Assembly: GCF_024448715.1 (NCBI RefSeq)
Contig: NZ_JAMOHZ010000007.1
Location: 223,171-287,170 of the forward strand
Direction: 5' to 3'
DNA: 64,000 nucleotides
From: Stutzerimonas stutzeri
Lineage (GTDB): Bacteria > Pseudomonadota > Gammaproteobacteria > Pseudomonadales > Pseudomonadaceae
The notes below the pieces were generated by a model. That model was not told the origin of the DNA. It worked only from the letters and a program-made list of their open reading frames with translations, and searched no databases. The position numbers and the translations under genes are program-made. The first letter of the stretch is position 1. Each line of letters begins with the position of its first letter. Of the stretch, positions 55,071-64,000 are shown piece by piece.

Positions 55071-55244
55071 GGTTGGTTCTCGTATTCGCAAGTGACGAAG
55101 CGAAACGATAAACCGGCCCGTTCAGAAAGGCATCCGTTAAACAGCCTTCGCATTTCACGAAACCATCCTTGGCTATTCGGCAATTGTCCGCCGACCGGCT
55201 CTCAGTCATTCTTCGTCCATGAATCGACCCGGCACAGGTGTGTG

Positions 55245-56447
55245 ATGAACGAGACGAATGTAAACAGCTTGCCGCTGCAAGGCCTCAAAGTGATCGAGAT
55301 GGGTCAGCTGATCGCCGGCCCCTTCGCCAGCAAGATGCTCGGCGAGTTCGGCGCCGAGGTGATCAAGATCGAGCCGCCAGGTGTCGGCGATCCACTGCGC
55401 AAGTGGCGCAAGCTCAAGGACGGCACTTCGCTCTGGTGGCACGTTCAGTCGCGCAATAAGCGGTCCGTGACACTCGACCTGAAAGCCGCAGAGGGTCAGC
55501 AAATCGTCCGCCAATTGGTGGCTGAGGCCGATGTGCTGGTGGAAAACTTTCGCCCCGGCACCCTTGAAGGCTGGGGCCTTGGCTGGGATGAACTGGCCAA
55601 GCTCAACCCGCGCCTGATCATGCTGCGCATCTCCGGCTACGGTCAGACCGGCCCCTACCGTGACCTGCCCGGCTTCGGCGTGATCGGCGAGGCCATGGGC
55701 GGATTGCGGCACTTGTCCGGCTATCCGGGCCAGCCGCCGGTACGGGTAGGCGTGAGCATTGGTGATTCGCTGTCTTCGCTCTACGGTGTGATCGGTGTGC
55801 TGCTCGCCCTGCAGGAACGCAACCGCAGCGGTAAGGGCCAGGAAATCGACGTAGCACTGTACGAATCGGTATTCGCCATGATGGAAAGCCTGGTGCCCGA
55901 ATACGACGCCTTCGGCTATATCCGCGAGCCAGCCGGTAGCGCCCTGCCCGGCATCACGCCGTCCAACTCATACCTGTGCAGCGACGGCGCCTACGTATTG
56001 ATCGCAGGCAACGGCGACAGCATCTACAAGCGCCTGATGACGCTGATGGATCGCCAGGATTTAGCTGACGATCCGCGCTTCGCCCATAACGACGGCCGCT
56101 CCCGGCATGCCGAACTGATCGATGCCGCCATCGGTGAATGGACCGCGCAGCACAGCCGCGACGAGGTGATCGAGGCGCTTAAAGAAGCGCGCGTCCCAGC
56201 CGGCTACCCCTACACCGCCGCCGATATCGTCAAGGACCCGCATTACCTGGCGCGACAGATGATCGAGCGGGTACAAACGTTCGCCGGGCCGCTCAAGGTT
56301 CCAGGCGTGCTGCCCAAACTCAGCCGCACACCGGGCCGCATCGGAACCGGCGGTCCGCAACTGGGCGAGCACACCGAAGATGTACTGGCCGGGCTCGGCC
56401 TGACCGACGAGCAGGTCCAGGGGCTGCGTGAGCGCGGGATAGTTTGA
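55245..56447 (+). CDS. CaiB/BaiF-type (class III) CoA-transferase
   Basis: A 400-residue family III CoA-transferase. It has the N-terminal CoA-binding fold ('IEMGQLIAGPFASKMLGEFG'), 'RNKRSVTLDLK', 'YGQTGPYRDLPGFGVIGEAM' and the catalytic aspartate D174 in 'VRVGVSIGDSLSSLYG'. It moves CoA between carboxylic acids. It lies next to an HMG-CoA-lyase-like enzyme and opposite a DctP and LysR gene, which points to activation then cleavage of an imported (di)carboxylate such as a citramalate- or methylglutarate-type acid (inference). Confidence 0.9.
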   Translation: MNETNVNSLPLQGLKVIEMGQLIAGPFASKMLGEFGAEVIKIEPPGVGDPLRKWRKLKDGTSLWWHVQSRNKRSVTLDLKAAEGQQIVRQLVAEADVLVENFRPGTLEGWGLGWDELAKLNPRLIMLRISGYGQTGPYRDLPGFGVIGEAMGGLRHLSGYPGQPPVRVGVSIGDSLSSLYGVIGVLLALQERNRSGKGQEIDVALYESVFAMMESLVPEYDAFGYIREPAGSALPGITPSNSYLCSDGAYVLIAGNGDSIYKRLMTLMDRQDLADDPRFAHNDGRSRHAELIDAAIGEWTAQHSRDEVIEALKEARVPAGYPYTAADIVKDPHYLARQMIERVQTFAGPLKVPGVLPKLSRTPGRIGTGGPQLGEHTEDVLAGLGLTDEQVQGLRERGIV

Positions 56448-56460
56448 TGTAGCTGTTCGC

Positions 56461-56519
56461 GAGCAAGCTCGCTCCTACGGGAGCAACGCACCCGCCCTGC
56501 TGTAGGAGCGAGCTTGCTC
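56461..56519. repeat. REP-like inverted pair (family 2)
   Basis: GAGCAAGCTCGCTCCTAC (56461-56478) and its inverse GTAGGAGCGAGCTTGCTC (56502-56519) face each other across 23 bases. The pair lies just after the CoA-transferase stop. The related form GTAGGAGCCAGCTTG recurs at 56635 and 57732. Confidence 0.8.
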
Positions 56520-56539
56520 CGAACCCGTCCCCACTAATT

Positions 56540-56561
56540 GTAGGGTGGGCTTTAGCCCACC
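56540..56561. repeat. REP-like element (family 1)
   Basis: GGTGGGCTTTAGCCCACC with a GTAGG flank, one base different from the copy at 186-207. Confidence 0.75.
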
Positions 56562-56634
56562 ATCCGTGCGTTGCCCAGCGGGCACTTTATTGTCCCCACG
56601 CGACGAATCGGAACGATCAAAGCCATGAACGACC

Positions 56635-56658
56635 TGTAGGAGCCAGCTTGCTGGCGAA
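56635..56658. repeat. REP-like element (family 2)
   Basis: TGTAGGAGCCAGCTTGCTGG plus CGAA, a hairpin-forming copy between the CoA-transferase and HMG-CoA-lyase genes. Together the repeats fill much of this 321-base gap. Confidence 0.7.
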
Positions 56659-56768
56659 AGGGACCGCCAAAGATCCGCTAACAAACTCGCTACTCCGCGC
56701 TTATCGATGTTTCCGACGCTTTGCGTGGGGGACCATCAAAGAAAACGCTCGCTACCAACGGAGACATC

Positions 56769-57704
56769 ATGACAAAACGCCTCTACATCCAGGACGTCGC
56801 CACTCGCGATGGCTTTCAGATCGAACCGAACTTCATCCTCACCGAAGACAAAATCGCCCTGATCGATCGCCTGTCCAAAACCGGGCTGGCGAAGATCGAA
56901 GTGACCTCGTTCACCTCACCCAAGGCGATCCCCAATCTGCGCGACGCCGAAGAGGTCATGCGCGGTATCCGCCGAGTGCCGGGTGTCGAATACACCGTAC
57001 TGGTGCCCAACGTGAAGGGCTGTGAACGCGCCCTGGCCTGCGAAGTGGACGAAATCAACCTGGTGATGTCCGCCAGCGACACCCACGGCATGGCCAACCT
57101 GCGGATGACACCGGAGCAATCGCTAGTACAGTTTCAAGAAATCATTGAAGTCACCCGCGGCAGCGGCGTGTTCATCAATGCATCGCTGTCCACCACCTTC
57201 GGTTGCCCGTTCGAAGGCGAGATCCCCGAGCCCCGCATCTATGAGCTGATGCAACGCCTGCTGGATATCGGTGTGCAAGGCATCACGCTCTGCGACACCA
57301 CCGGCATGGCCGACCCGGCGCAGGTCGAGCGCATCTGCCGCGAAGCGATGACCAACTGGCCCGAAGCGGTATTCACCGCTCATTTTCACAACACTCGAGG
57401 AATGGGCCTGGCTAACGCGCTGGCCGCATTGAATGCAGGCATAGACCGCTTCGACGCCTCGCTCGGCGGTCTCGGCGGCTGCCCCTACGCACCCGGCGCC
57501 AGCGGCAACATCTGCACCGAAGATCTAGTGCACATGTTCCAGCGCATGGGCATGAATACCGGTGTCGACTTGGACAAACTGCTGCAGTGCGCCGCAAGCC
57601 TGCCAGAACTGGTCGGCCATGAGGTGCCAGGCGCCGTCCTTAAGGCGGGGAAATCGGACCGTCGCTATCCGAAGCCGAAATGGATGCAAGATTCAGAAAA
57701 CTAG
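56769..57704 (+). CDS. Hydroxymethylglutaryl-CoA lyase-like enzyme
   Basis: A 311-residue TIM-barrel lyase of the HMGL-like family. Metal and catalytic residues are in 'VATRDGFQIEPN' (R-D), 'AHFHNTRGMGLANALA' (H-x-H) and 'GGLGGCPYAPGASGN' (the active-site cysteine loop). It should cleave HMG-CoA or a similar 3-hydroxyacyl-CoA to acetyl-CoA or pyruvate plus a keto acid. The start at 56769 has GGAGA. With the CoA-transferase before it, a complete two-step carboxylate degradation is possible (inference). Confidence 0.9.
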   Translation: MTKRLYIQDVATRDGFQIEPNFILTEDKIALIDRLSKTGLAKIEVTSFTSPKAIPNLRDAEEVMRGIRRVPGVEYTVLVPNVKGCERALACEVDEINLVMSASDTHGMANLRMTPEQSLVQFQEIIEVTRGSGVFINASLSTTFGCPFEGEIPEPRIYELMQRLLDIGVQGITLCDTTGMADPAQVERICREAMTNWPEAVFTAHFHNTRGMGLANALAALNAGIDRFDASLGGLGGCPYAPGASGNICTEDLVHMFQRMGMNTGVDLDKLLQCAASLPELVGHEVPGAVLKAGKSDRRYPKPKWMQDSEN

Positions 57705-57731
57705 CCCAACCGACCCTTCATGCTGCGCTTT

Positions 57732-57755
57732 TGTAGGAGCCAGCTTGTTGGCGAA
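57732..57755. repeat. REP-like element (family 2)
   Basis: TGTAGGAGCCAGCTTGTTGG plus CGAA, downstream of the lyase gene. Confidence 0.7.
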
Positions 57756-57877
57756 GCTTTGAGAGTTCGCGAGCAAGGACTGAGGCGTCCCCTCGCGCCT
57801 ACGATTGGGCGTACCGGAGCCTAAGTGACGGAGCTACGCTCCAACGTCGGGCTTCCAAACAAAGCCCGCCACTGAAC

Positions 57878-59899
57878 TTACTCAGCCGGCCCAACCCGCC
57901 GCTGCTGGTAAATCAAATCAACAATCTCACCCTCCGGCACATAACCGCTCACCACCTCACGCAGCAACACCCGCACCTGAGGATAGTCATCCTGCTCTAC
58001 CGCCTTAAGCAGCTTTGCCAGCACACCGCGCAACACGTCCCAGGTGAAATGCTCTTCATCGGCCCGCATGATCATTGGGTGTTCGGTGGGATTGACGTTG
58101 TCGCCGATCAGCAGCTCTTCATAGAGCTTCTCACCAGGACGTAATCCGGTGAACTCAATGGGGATATCGCCATGCGGGCACCTCTCCGAGCGCACGCTCA
58201 GGCCAGACAGATGAATCAGCTTCTCGGCCAGCTCGGCTATACGCACCGGTTGTCCCATATCCAGCACGAACACATCGCCGCCCTGCCCCATGGAGCCCGC
58301 CTGAATTACCAGCTGCGCCGCCTCGGGAATGGTCATGAAATATCGAGTGATCTTCGGGTGCGTAACAGTAACCGGCCCGCCGCTGCGTATCTGCTGGTAA
58401 AAACGCGGAATGACCGAGCCCGAGGAGCCCAGCACGTTGCCGAAGCGGACCATGGTAAAACGAGTCTTGTTGACGTGATGCACCGCGCCGTCCGCATTGA
58501 ACAGTACGGGCGCGGTTTCACGACTCAACGCTTGCAGGATCATCTCGGCAACACGTTTGGTACTGCCCATTACGTTGGTTGGCCGCACCGCCTTGTCGGT
58601 AGAGATCAGCACAAAGTTGGCCACTCCCGCCTGCACCGCAGCCTGGGCAGTATTCATCGTCCCTAGAATATTGTTCAGCACGCCTTCAGCAACGTTGTGC
58701 TCCACCATGGGCACATGCTTATAGGCCGCCGCGTGATAGATCGTCTCCACCTGCCAGGTGCGCATCACATCCAGCAGACGCTCAGGGTTGCGGATGGAGC
58801 CAAGGATCGGCACCAACTTGACCGGCAACGAAGCCCGCTCGATTGCCCGCTCCAGCTCGATGTGAATGCTGTAGAGATTGAACTCGCTATGCTCGAACAG
58901 CAGCAGCGCCCGAGGTTTGTTCGAAAGGATCTGCCGGCACAGCTCTGAGCCAATCGAGCCGCCCGCGCCAGTTACCATTACCACCTTGCCGCGAATGCAC
59001 TTCTCGAACAGCGCCTGCTGTGGCGGCACGGCATCGCGGCCCAGCAGATCCGCGATGTCGACTTCCTGAATGTCCTCGACCTTTACGCGCCCGCTGGCCA
59101 AATCCATAAAGCCGGGCACGCTGCGAACGTGGAGTGGATAAGGCTCGAGCGTCTCCAATACCTCTCGGCGACGCCCTCGGGACGCAGACGGGATTGCCAT
59201 CAGAATCTCGTCGCTGCCCGTCTCATCGATCATTTGCTGAATATGCTTGGGCGAATACACCCGCAGGCCGGCAATGGTTCGGTTGTAGAGATTAGGATCG
59301 TCGTCAATGAAGGCCACAGGGCGCATCGCCCGCCCCAAACGCAACGCCGCCACCAGCTGATTGCCGGCGGCACCGGCGCCATACACCGCCACCCTCGGCA
59401 ACCCCGCGTCGCGCCCCTTGAACTTGGTGAGAGAACCCGGAGAAAACCAGTCACCCATGAAGTATTGCCGCATCACCAAGCGCAAGCCGCCAATCAGCAC
59501 CAGGCTCAACCACCAGTAGTTGAACACCATTGAGCGCGGAATCAGCTTGGGTGCATCACTGCGCCAATACACAGCCAGGGAAAGCAGCAAAGCCGAGAGC
59601 GTAACCGCCTTAACGATCGCCATCAACGCATCGTTACCGAAGTAGCGCATGACCGCGCGGTACATGCCGAAGCGGATGAAGATCGGTATCGATAACACAG
59701 GCGTAAGCGCGAACAACCAGGCGTGTCCGCCTAGCGGCTCGACAAAATTCGCCTCACCAAGGCGAACGAAAAAAGCCAGCCACAGCGCCAGCCAAACCAG
59801 AAGCATATCCATACCAACTTGGACAAGCCGCTTCTGCCGTCTGGGCAAACGCACCAGATGCGTGCGCAGTTTCTCAGCCAACCTCAACACAACACTCAT
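57878..59899 (-). CDS. wbpM: WbpM-like nucleotide-sugar 4,6-dehydratase
   Basis: A 673-residue membrane-anchored enzyme. Four N-terminal spans (to about residue 120) are followed by a first Rossmann-like domain ('RVAVYGAGAAGNQLVAALRL') and a catalytic SDR domain ('VVMVTGAGGSIGSELCRQIL', 'TDKAVRPTNVMGSTKRVAE'). The usual Tyr of the SDR triad is replaced (MGSTK), as in WbpM and FlaA1-type dehydratases. It converts UDP-GlcNAc to a 4-keto-6-deoxy sugar for O-antigen. The start at 59899 has AAGGAAGG. It lies at the end of the polysaccharide cluster as in P. aeruginosa. Confidence 0.93.
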   Translation of the reverse strand: MSVVLRLAEKLRTHLVRLPRRQKRLVQVGMDMLLVWLALWLAFFVRLGEANFVEPLGGHAWLFALTPVLSIPIFIRFGMYRAVMRYFGNDALMAIVKAVTLSALLLSLAVYWRSDAPKLIPRSMVFNYWWLSLVLIGGLRLVMRQYFMGDWFSPGSLTKFKGRDAGLPRVAVYGAGAAGNQLVAALRLGRAMRPVAFIDDDPNLYNRTIAGLRVYSPKHIQQMIDETGSDEILMAIPSASRGRRREVLETLEPYPLHVRSVPGFMDLASGRVKVEDIQEVDIADLLGRDAVPPQQALFEKCIRGKVVMVTGAGGSIGSELCRQILSNKPRALLLFEHSEFNLYSIHIELERAIERASLPVKLVPILGSIRNPERLLDVMRTWQVETIYHAAAYKHVPMVEHNVAEGVLNNILGTMNTAQAAVQAGVANFVLISTDKAVRPTNVMGSTKRVAEMILQALSRETAPVLFNADGAVHHVNKTRFTMVRFGNVLGSSGSVIPRFYQQIRSGGPVTVTHPKITRYFMTIPEAAQLVIQAGSMGQGGDVFVLDMGQPVRIAELAEKLIHLSGLSVRSERCPHGDIPIEFTGLRPGEKLYEELLIGDNVNPTEHPMIMRADEEHFTWDVLRGVLAKLLKAVEQDDYPQVRVLLREVVSGYVPEGEIVDLIYQQRRVGPAE

Positions 59900-60007
59900 C
59901 CTTCCTTTAGTTCTGCTGGTGTCCCATCGCAACAATGCACCGAAAGCCAAACAGAATTGTTACGATCGACCCATTGCATCAAAGCGTATGCGCCAGTATC
60001 CGAATAG

Positions 60008-60601
60008 TCAGGTTTTCCGGACGATCCGATCCCCAGCGCCCTTGCCCGCCACCGTCATGAAGATGTACTTGAAGTAATGCGCCAAGGTGAGGGTTCGGAT
60101 CATCTTCTGATCCGTTTCCGCCAGTAGAGCCGGCGTAGACATATCGATTTCGCTCACCTGCGCCAGCCCGGTTATTCCTGGGCGAGCATTGAACACGCCC
60201 CGTTTGGCGCGTTCCTCGGTCAACTCCTCTTGATTGAACAGCCCCGGCCGCGGCCCTACCAGGCTCATATCGCCCTTCAGCACGTTCCATAACTGGGGCA
60301 GCTCGTCTAGCTTGGTTTTGCGCAGGAAATTGCCAAAGCGGGTAATGGACGCAGTGCTAGCCAGATGGGTGGCAACCGATGCGGTATCCACCTTCATGGT
60401 GCGGAACTTGATCAGCGTAAAGGGCTTCTGATGGCGCCCTACACGCACCTGCCGGAAAATCGGCGAGCCGGTATCGAATAGACCGATAACCGTCAGCATA
60501 AGCAGTACCGGAAAGCCCACCACCAAGCCCAACAGCGAAAAAGCAAAATCGAAAACTCGAATCACGGAATTACCTGACACTGGGTCAATTGGAACGCTCA
60601 A
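60008..60601 (-). CDS. Bacterial sugar transferase (initiating glycosyl-1-phosphate transferase)
   Basis: A 197-residue PF02397 enzyme with one N-terminal membrane segment ('FDFAFSLLGLVVGFPVLLML') and the motifs 'FTLIKFRTM', 'KTKLDELPQLWNVLKGDMSL' then VGPRP, and 'GITGLAQVSE'. The short form (PglC-like) lacks extra spans. It moves a sugar-1-phosphate onto undecaprenyl phosphate to start repeat-unit synthesis. The gene overlaps the epimerase gene by 17 bases. Confidence 0.92.
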   Translation of the reverse strand: MSVPIDPVSGNSVIRVFDFAFSLLGLVVGFPVLLMLTVIGLFDTGSPIFRQVRVGRHQKPFTLIKFRTMKVDTASVATHLASTASITRFGNFLRKTKLDELPQLWNVLKGDMSLVGPRPGLFNQEELTEERAKRGVFNARPGITGLAQVSEIDMSTPALLAETDQKMIRTLTLAHYFKYIFMTVAGKGAGDRIVRKT

Positions 60602-61520
60602 AGCAACGCCTGAGCCCTTCTTCCACTGTATAAGGCGGTTTCCAGTCCAAGAGTTCGCACGTCTTGCTGATATCTACCTGCAACGACCCCAGCAGCCGCT
60701 GGGACATCGCCTTCTTGCCTAACAAGATAGCACCAAGCTGAAGCATGCCAGCGGGTATGGGAATCAGCCGTGCGGGCTTGCCCATAGCCTCACCTACACC
60801 ACGCAACAACTCGGTAGTAGAGAGATCGTAGCCATCGCCCGCGAGAAATACCTGGTTCGCAGCAGCGGGGTGATCAATACAACGAATGATCAGATCAACC
60901 AGATTATCGATCCCTACCAGAGAGCGCTTGTTGTGTATGGTGCCAAGCGGAAGAGGAACACCCTTTTCAATCCAGCGAACCAGGCTCCCAAAGTTACCGG
61001 GTGCGTCAGAACCGTAGACCAGCGGCGGACGAATAGTCACCACTTCCATTCCAGTTTCCTGCCGGATTCGACAAAGCCCCTGCTCTGCCTCCCATTTAGA
61101 CTGAGCATAAGGCTCAGCTGGGTTAGGCTGATCGTCTGGAGTAAATGGATAAGTATTAGCATTACCGTTGACGCCGATTGAACTGATAAAAATAAAGCGA
61201 TTAACTCCAGCTTGAGCAGCATGCTTTGCCAAATTTAACGTCGCATCTACATTCACACGACGGAACCCTGCTAACGGATCGCCCATTTCATCTTTAAAAA
61301 TATGAGCTCGGGCAGCAGCATGAATAACCACATCCTGCCGAGCCACAGCCAGATTCCAATCAGTATTTGCTGAAATATCCCCCACAACGTATGAAGATAA
61401 ATCAGGAACAGCCCCAGACGAACGCACCGCAATCGAAAGAGATATATTCTTCGACTGACCGATCTGCTTAATAATTCTGCGCCCCAAAAACCCCGTAGCA
61501 CCGGTTAGCAAGACTCTCAT
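60585..61520 (-). CDS. NAD(P)-dependent epimerase/reductase (WbpV-like SDR)
   Basis: A 311-residue extended SDR. The nucleotide-binding motif is GATGFLG, and the catalytic serine and Y-x3-K are in 'FISSIGVNG' and 'PYAQSKWEAEQ'. Size and place beside wbpM and the sugar transferase fit the 4-keto reductase WbpV/WreQ, which completes UDP-N-acetylquinovosamine. A UDP-hexose 4-epimerase is also possible. It overlaps both neighbours. Confidence 0.85.
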   Translation of the reverse strand: MRVLLTGATGFLGRRIIKQIGQSKNISLSIAVRSSGAVPDLSSYVVGDISANTDWNLAVARQDVVIHAAARAHIFKDEMGDPLAGFRRVNVDATLNLAKHAAQAGVNRFIFISSIGVNGNANTYPFTPDDQPNPAEPYAQSKWEAEQGLCRIRQETGMEVVTIRPPLVYGSDAPGNFGSLVRWIEKGVPLPLGTIHNKRSLVGIDNLVDLIIRCIDHPAAANQVFLAGDGYDLSTTELLRGVGEAMGKPARLIPIPAGMLQLGAILLGKKAMSQRLLGSLQVDISKTCELLDWKPPYTVEEGLRRCFERSN

Positions 61521-62269
61521 ACGAAGACCTGTCTGATGAACTTTATCGGCAATCTCAGCAAAAGCATTAAGCTTGATGAGAATACTCCATTCTCACTTAA
61601 AGATTGGCGCATCTCTCTAGTCGACACAAGATTGCTTCTCCAACCAGCGGTACTCGCGCCACCGGTACGCATTCTCACCCAGTGTTTTTTTATGACTTTA
61701 TAATTGGCGCCATCAATCAAAAGCAATCGAACCAAAAAATCAAAGTCAGCAGCGATCTTATATCCAGTCTTATAATACCCAACGCGGTCATACGCCGATC
61801 TTCGTACAAATACAGCGGGATGTGGAGGCATCAGCCCGAGCCTGAACATCCAAGGCTTAAAAGCACCCGCGCGGTAAGATCTAACAGACCTTTTTAAATC
61901 ACTATCGGCTACAAAATCGACGTCACCAAGAACCACTTCCAAGGAAAAATCTGATGCGAAAGCAGCCGCAACTTCATTTAGCACATTACTGTGGACATAA
62001 AAATCATCTGAGTTTAAAATACCAATAACTTCACCCGTTGCACACCGCACCCCTTTATTCATTGCATCGTAAATCCCGTGATCAGGCTCTGACACAAGCT
62101 TCTTTACTAAACCTGGGTATTGGGCGACCTGCTCTAACGTAGCATCTTTGGATGCTCCATCAATTACTATATATTCAAGATCGGGATAACACTGGGCCGC
62201 AACGGACTCAAGCGTTGTATTGATCGTAGATTCGCTATTATACGCGACGGTTATCAACGAAATTCTCAC
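61517..62269 (-). CDS. Family 2 glycosyltransferase
   Basis: A 250-residue GT-A glycosyltransferase: 'ISLITVAYNSESTINTTLES', 'EYIVIDGASKDATLE' and 'GILNSDDFYVHSN', where the last holds the metal-binding DD-type motif. It is similar to WcaA/WbbD-type transferases and adds one sugar to the O-unit. Base composition is clearly more AT-rich than its neighbours, a common sign of transferred O-antigen genes. It starts 9 bases after the mannose-1-P guanylyltransferase gene and overlaps the SDR by 4 bases. Confidence 0.9.
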   Translation of the reverse strand: MRISLITVAYNSESTINTTLESVAAQCYPDLEYIVIDGASKDATLEQVAQYPGLVKKLVSEPDHGIYDAMNKGVRCATGEVIGILNSDDFYVHSNVLNEVAAAFASDFSLEVVLGDVDFVADSDLKRSVRSYRAGAFKPWMFRLGLMPPHPAVFVRRSAYDRVGYYKTGYKIAADFDFLVRLLLIDGANYKVIKKHWVRMRTGGASTAGWRSNLVSTREMRQSLSENGVFSSSLMLLLRLPIKFIRQVFV

Positions 62270-62277
62270 AACACCCC

Positions 62278-63687
62278 TTAGACTCGACCGTATTGATCTT
62301 CAAAACGAACAATATCGTCTTCTCCCAGATATGATCCCGACTGTACTTCAATCAGGTCCAGCGGTATCATTCCAGGATTCTCCAGCGCATGTATTTGCCC
62401 GATCGGAATATAAGTAGACTGATTTTCAGTGACGAAGTAGGTTTTATCGCCATTGGTAACCTTGGCTGTGCCACTCACCACAATCCAGTGTTCAGCTCTA
62501 TGGTGATGCATCTGGACAGATAACTTGGCGCCAGGCTGGACGGTGATCCGTTTTACCTGATACCGCTGGCCATTATCGATGGAGTCATACATCCCCCATG
62601 GGCGATATACTTCGCGATGGTTCATATGCTCATGACGCCCATCTGCATTGATCTGCTCAACAATCTTTTTTACATCCTGAACTTTTTCCCTATGCGCAAC
62701 GAGCACGGCATCCTTGGTTTCGACAATCACCAGATCTTCGACACCTACCGTGGCCACCAAACGGTTCTCCGCATGTACTAGAGTATTGTAGGTAGTGTGT
62801 ACGATCACATCGCCCTTGAAGGAGTTGCCTGCTTCGTTCTTGTCGCTTACCTCCCAAAGGGCTGACCAAGAGCCTATGTCGCTCCAGCCCGCATCCAACG
62901 GAACGACAACCGCATCGGTCGTTTTTTCCATTACCGCATAGTCGATGGAGTTTGCCGGGCAGCCAGTAAAGGCTTCGGCATCGACGCGGGTAAAATCCAT
63001 GTCCTGCTTACCCTGTTCCAGAGCTTCACGGCATGCCTTGAAAATCTCAGGCTGAAAGCACTCCAGTTCCTGCAAATAACGGCTTGCACGAAACATGAAC
63101 ATCCCGCTGTTCCAGAGGAAGTTTCCGCTAGAGAGATAATCGCGAGCCGTGGCGATGTCAGGTTTCTCGGCAAAGCGGTTTACAATGAAGCCTTCATCAC
63201 CCACTTGGCTCCCCTTCTCTATATAGCCATAGCCCGTTTCCGGGTGCGTCGGGACAATGCCGAAGGTCACCAATTTTCCATTAGCAGCAAGCGGGAAAGC
63301 GGCGCGGATGCTAGCGTGGAAGGCCTGCACGTCTTGGATCAGATGATCGGCAGCCAGGACCAGAAGCATTGGGTCATTAGTGTCTTGCAGTGCTTGCAGC
63401 GCGGCCAAGGCAATGGCTGGCGCGGTGTTACGGCCAACTGGCTCGAGCAGGATTCTGGCGTGCTCGATATTTAATTGGCGCAGTTGCTCGGCAATAAGAA
63501 AACGATGCTGCTCATTGCAAATCAGCCGAGGCAAAGCACCATCCAAACCATCCAAACGCTTGATAGTCGCCTGAAGTAGGGAGTGCTCGGCATCGACCAA
63601 GGTCAAGAATTGCTTGGGATTGAGCTGCCGAGAAAGAGGCCAAAGGCGAGAGCCAGAGCCCCCTGCCATAATCACCGGGATAAACAT
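62278..63687 (-). CDS. Mannose-1-phosphate guanylyltransferase / mannose-6-phosphate isomerase
   Basis: A 469-residue bifunctional enzyme of the AlgA/WbpW/ManC type. The N-terminal nucleotidyltransferase has '[20 protein letters not shown]' and '[12 protein letters not shown]'. The C-terminal cupin is a type II phosphomannose isomerase ('[18 protein letters not shown]'). It makes GDP-mannose for surface polysaccharide. It appears to be the first gene of the minus-strand cluster within the window. Confidence 0.93.
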   Translation of the reverse strand: MFIPVIMAGGSGSRLWPLSRQLNPKQFLTLVDAEHSLLQATIKRLDGLDGALPRLICNEQHRFLIAEQLRQLNIEHARILLEPVGRNTAPAIALAALQALQDTNDPMLLVLAADHLIQDVQAFHASIRAAFPLAANGKLVTFGIVPTHPETGYGYIEKGSQVGDEGFIVNRFAEKPDIATARDYLSSGNFLWNSGMFMFRASRYLQELECFQPEIFKACREALEQGKQDMDFTRVDAEAFTGCPANSIDYAVMEKTTDAVVVPLDAGWSDIGSWSALWEVSDKNEAGNSFKGDVIVHTTYNTLVHAENRLVATVGVEDLVIVETKDAVLVAHREKVQDVKKIVEQINADGRHEHMNHREVYRPWGMYDSIDNGQRYQVKRITVQPGAKLSVQMHHHRAEHWIVVSGTAKVTNGDKTYFVTENQSTYIPIGQIHALENPGMIPLDLIEVQSGSYLGEDDIVRFEDQYGRV

Positions 63688-64000
63688 GTCATATCCTATG
63701 AATGATCGTTAGGGCAAAGCTTAAAAAGGCGCGGGTATCATCCTGTACGTGCATAGCCTCTTCTATTACAGCAACGGACCACACCAAACGGTAGCTGTCG
63801 TGCTTCTGGAGGCGGAGTCAGACGGCGGCGGGCTCCTCTAAGACACCAGTTGTCCCGGCCTACTGGTGCTAGGCCGAGTCTCCTCCCCGCCCCAGTACGC
63901 ACCAGCAGATGAATCAATACCAGCGGAGTGATCGCGGGAACAGTTTGAAGACCTCGCTATTGAAAAAATATCCTAGCCCCTCGCCTCATGCTGATTCTCT
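63688..64000. other. Upstream region of the polysaccharide cluster
   Basis: 313 bases with no supported gene. No JUMPstart/ops element (GGCGGTAG) on the coding strand was found. It may carry the cluster promoter, or another gene may lie beyond the edge. Confidence 0.4.

Overview
The window looks like chromosome of a high-GC gammaproteobacterium of the Pseudomonas stutzeri group (Stutzerimonas). The best evidence is gene order. MTI phosphorylase, nagZ, an L,D-transpeptidase, psrA, lexA, sulA, a small orf, a DUF6586 gene, topA, a DUF1653 gene, fadA and fadB lie in nearly the same order as the PA3004-PA3014 block of Pseudomonas aeruginosa. AruC, QuiP, AcsA and WbpM are also close to Pseudomonas proteins. 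No prophage, insertion sequence, rRNA or CRISPR array was seen.

Positions 1-19740 form a nitrogen-heterocycle (purine/pyrimidine-like) uptake and breakdown region. On the minus strand lie the start of an amidohydrolase, a NitT/TauT-type ABC permease and ATPase, a Rieske oxygenase and a THI5/NMT1-like binding protein. Divergently transcribed are an NCS2 xanthine/urate/uracil-type permease, a RutR-like TetR regulator and a LysR regulator. A second operon follows: 2-oxoglutarate/Fe(II) oxygenase, alpha/beta hydrolase, a complete second NitT/TauT ABC system and a CDA-fold deaminase. A BMP-type nucleoside ABC system comes next (ATPase, two permeases, binding protein), then a second 2OG oxygenase broken by a one-base frameshift. 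Three promoters share a -24/-12 sigma-54 signature (TGGYCAGYTTYTTGCW), with imperfect RutR-like palindromes over the -24 element, which suggests joint nitrogen (NtrC) and RutR-type control. No xanthine dehydrogenase is visible in the window.

Positions 20155-46073 are mostly core genes: trmO, quiP, DUF2489, SEC-C and LEA-type genes, MTI phosphorylase, nagZ, YkuD, psrA, lexA-sulA, a DMT exporter, topA, fadBA, an oligopeptidase B-like peptidase, a remnant arginine succinyltransferase locus (aruC-orf-astE), a crotonase and an HD-GYP protein. psrA has two PsrA-type boxes sharing a base. lexA has two SOS boxes, one over the -10.

Positions 46312-57704 hold tRNA-Ser(GGA) with a terminator, a low-complexity exported protein, a 31-residue membrane peptide, a rhodanese, a MscS channel, acsA and a DUF2254 protein. 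They also hold a module made of an orphan TRAP binding protein, a LysR regulator, a CaiB-type CoA-transferase and an HMG-CoA-lyase-like enzyme. REP-like repeats of two families sit around it.

Positions 57878-63687, on the minus strand, are a surface-polysaccharide cluster: wbpM, a sugar-phosphate transferase, a WbpV-like SDR, a visibly AT-richer GT2 glycosyltransferase and a bifunctional mannose-6-P isomerase/GDP-mannose pyrophosphorylase. Transcription runs from the right, and the cluster may continue beyond the window.
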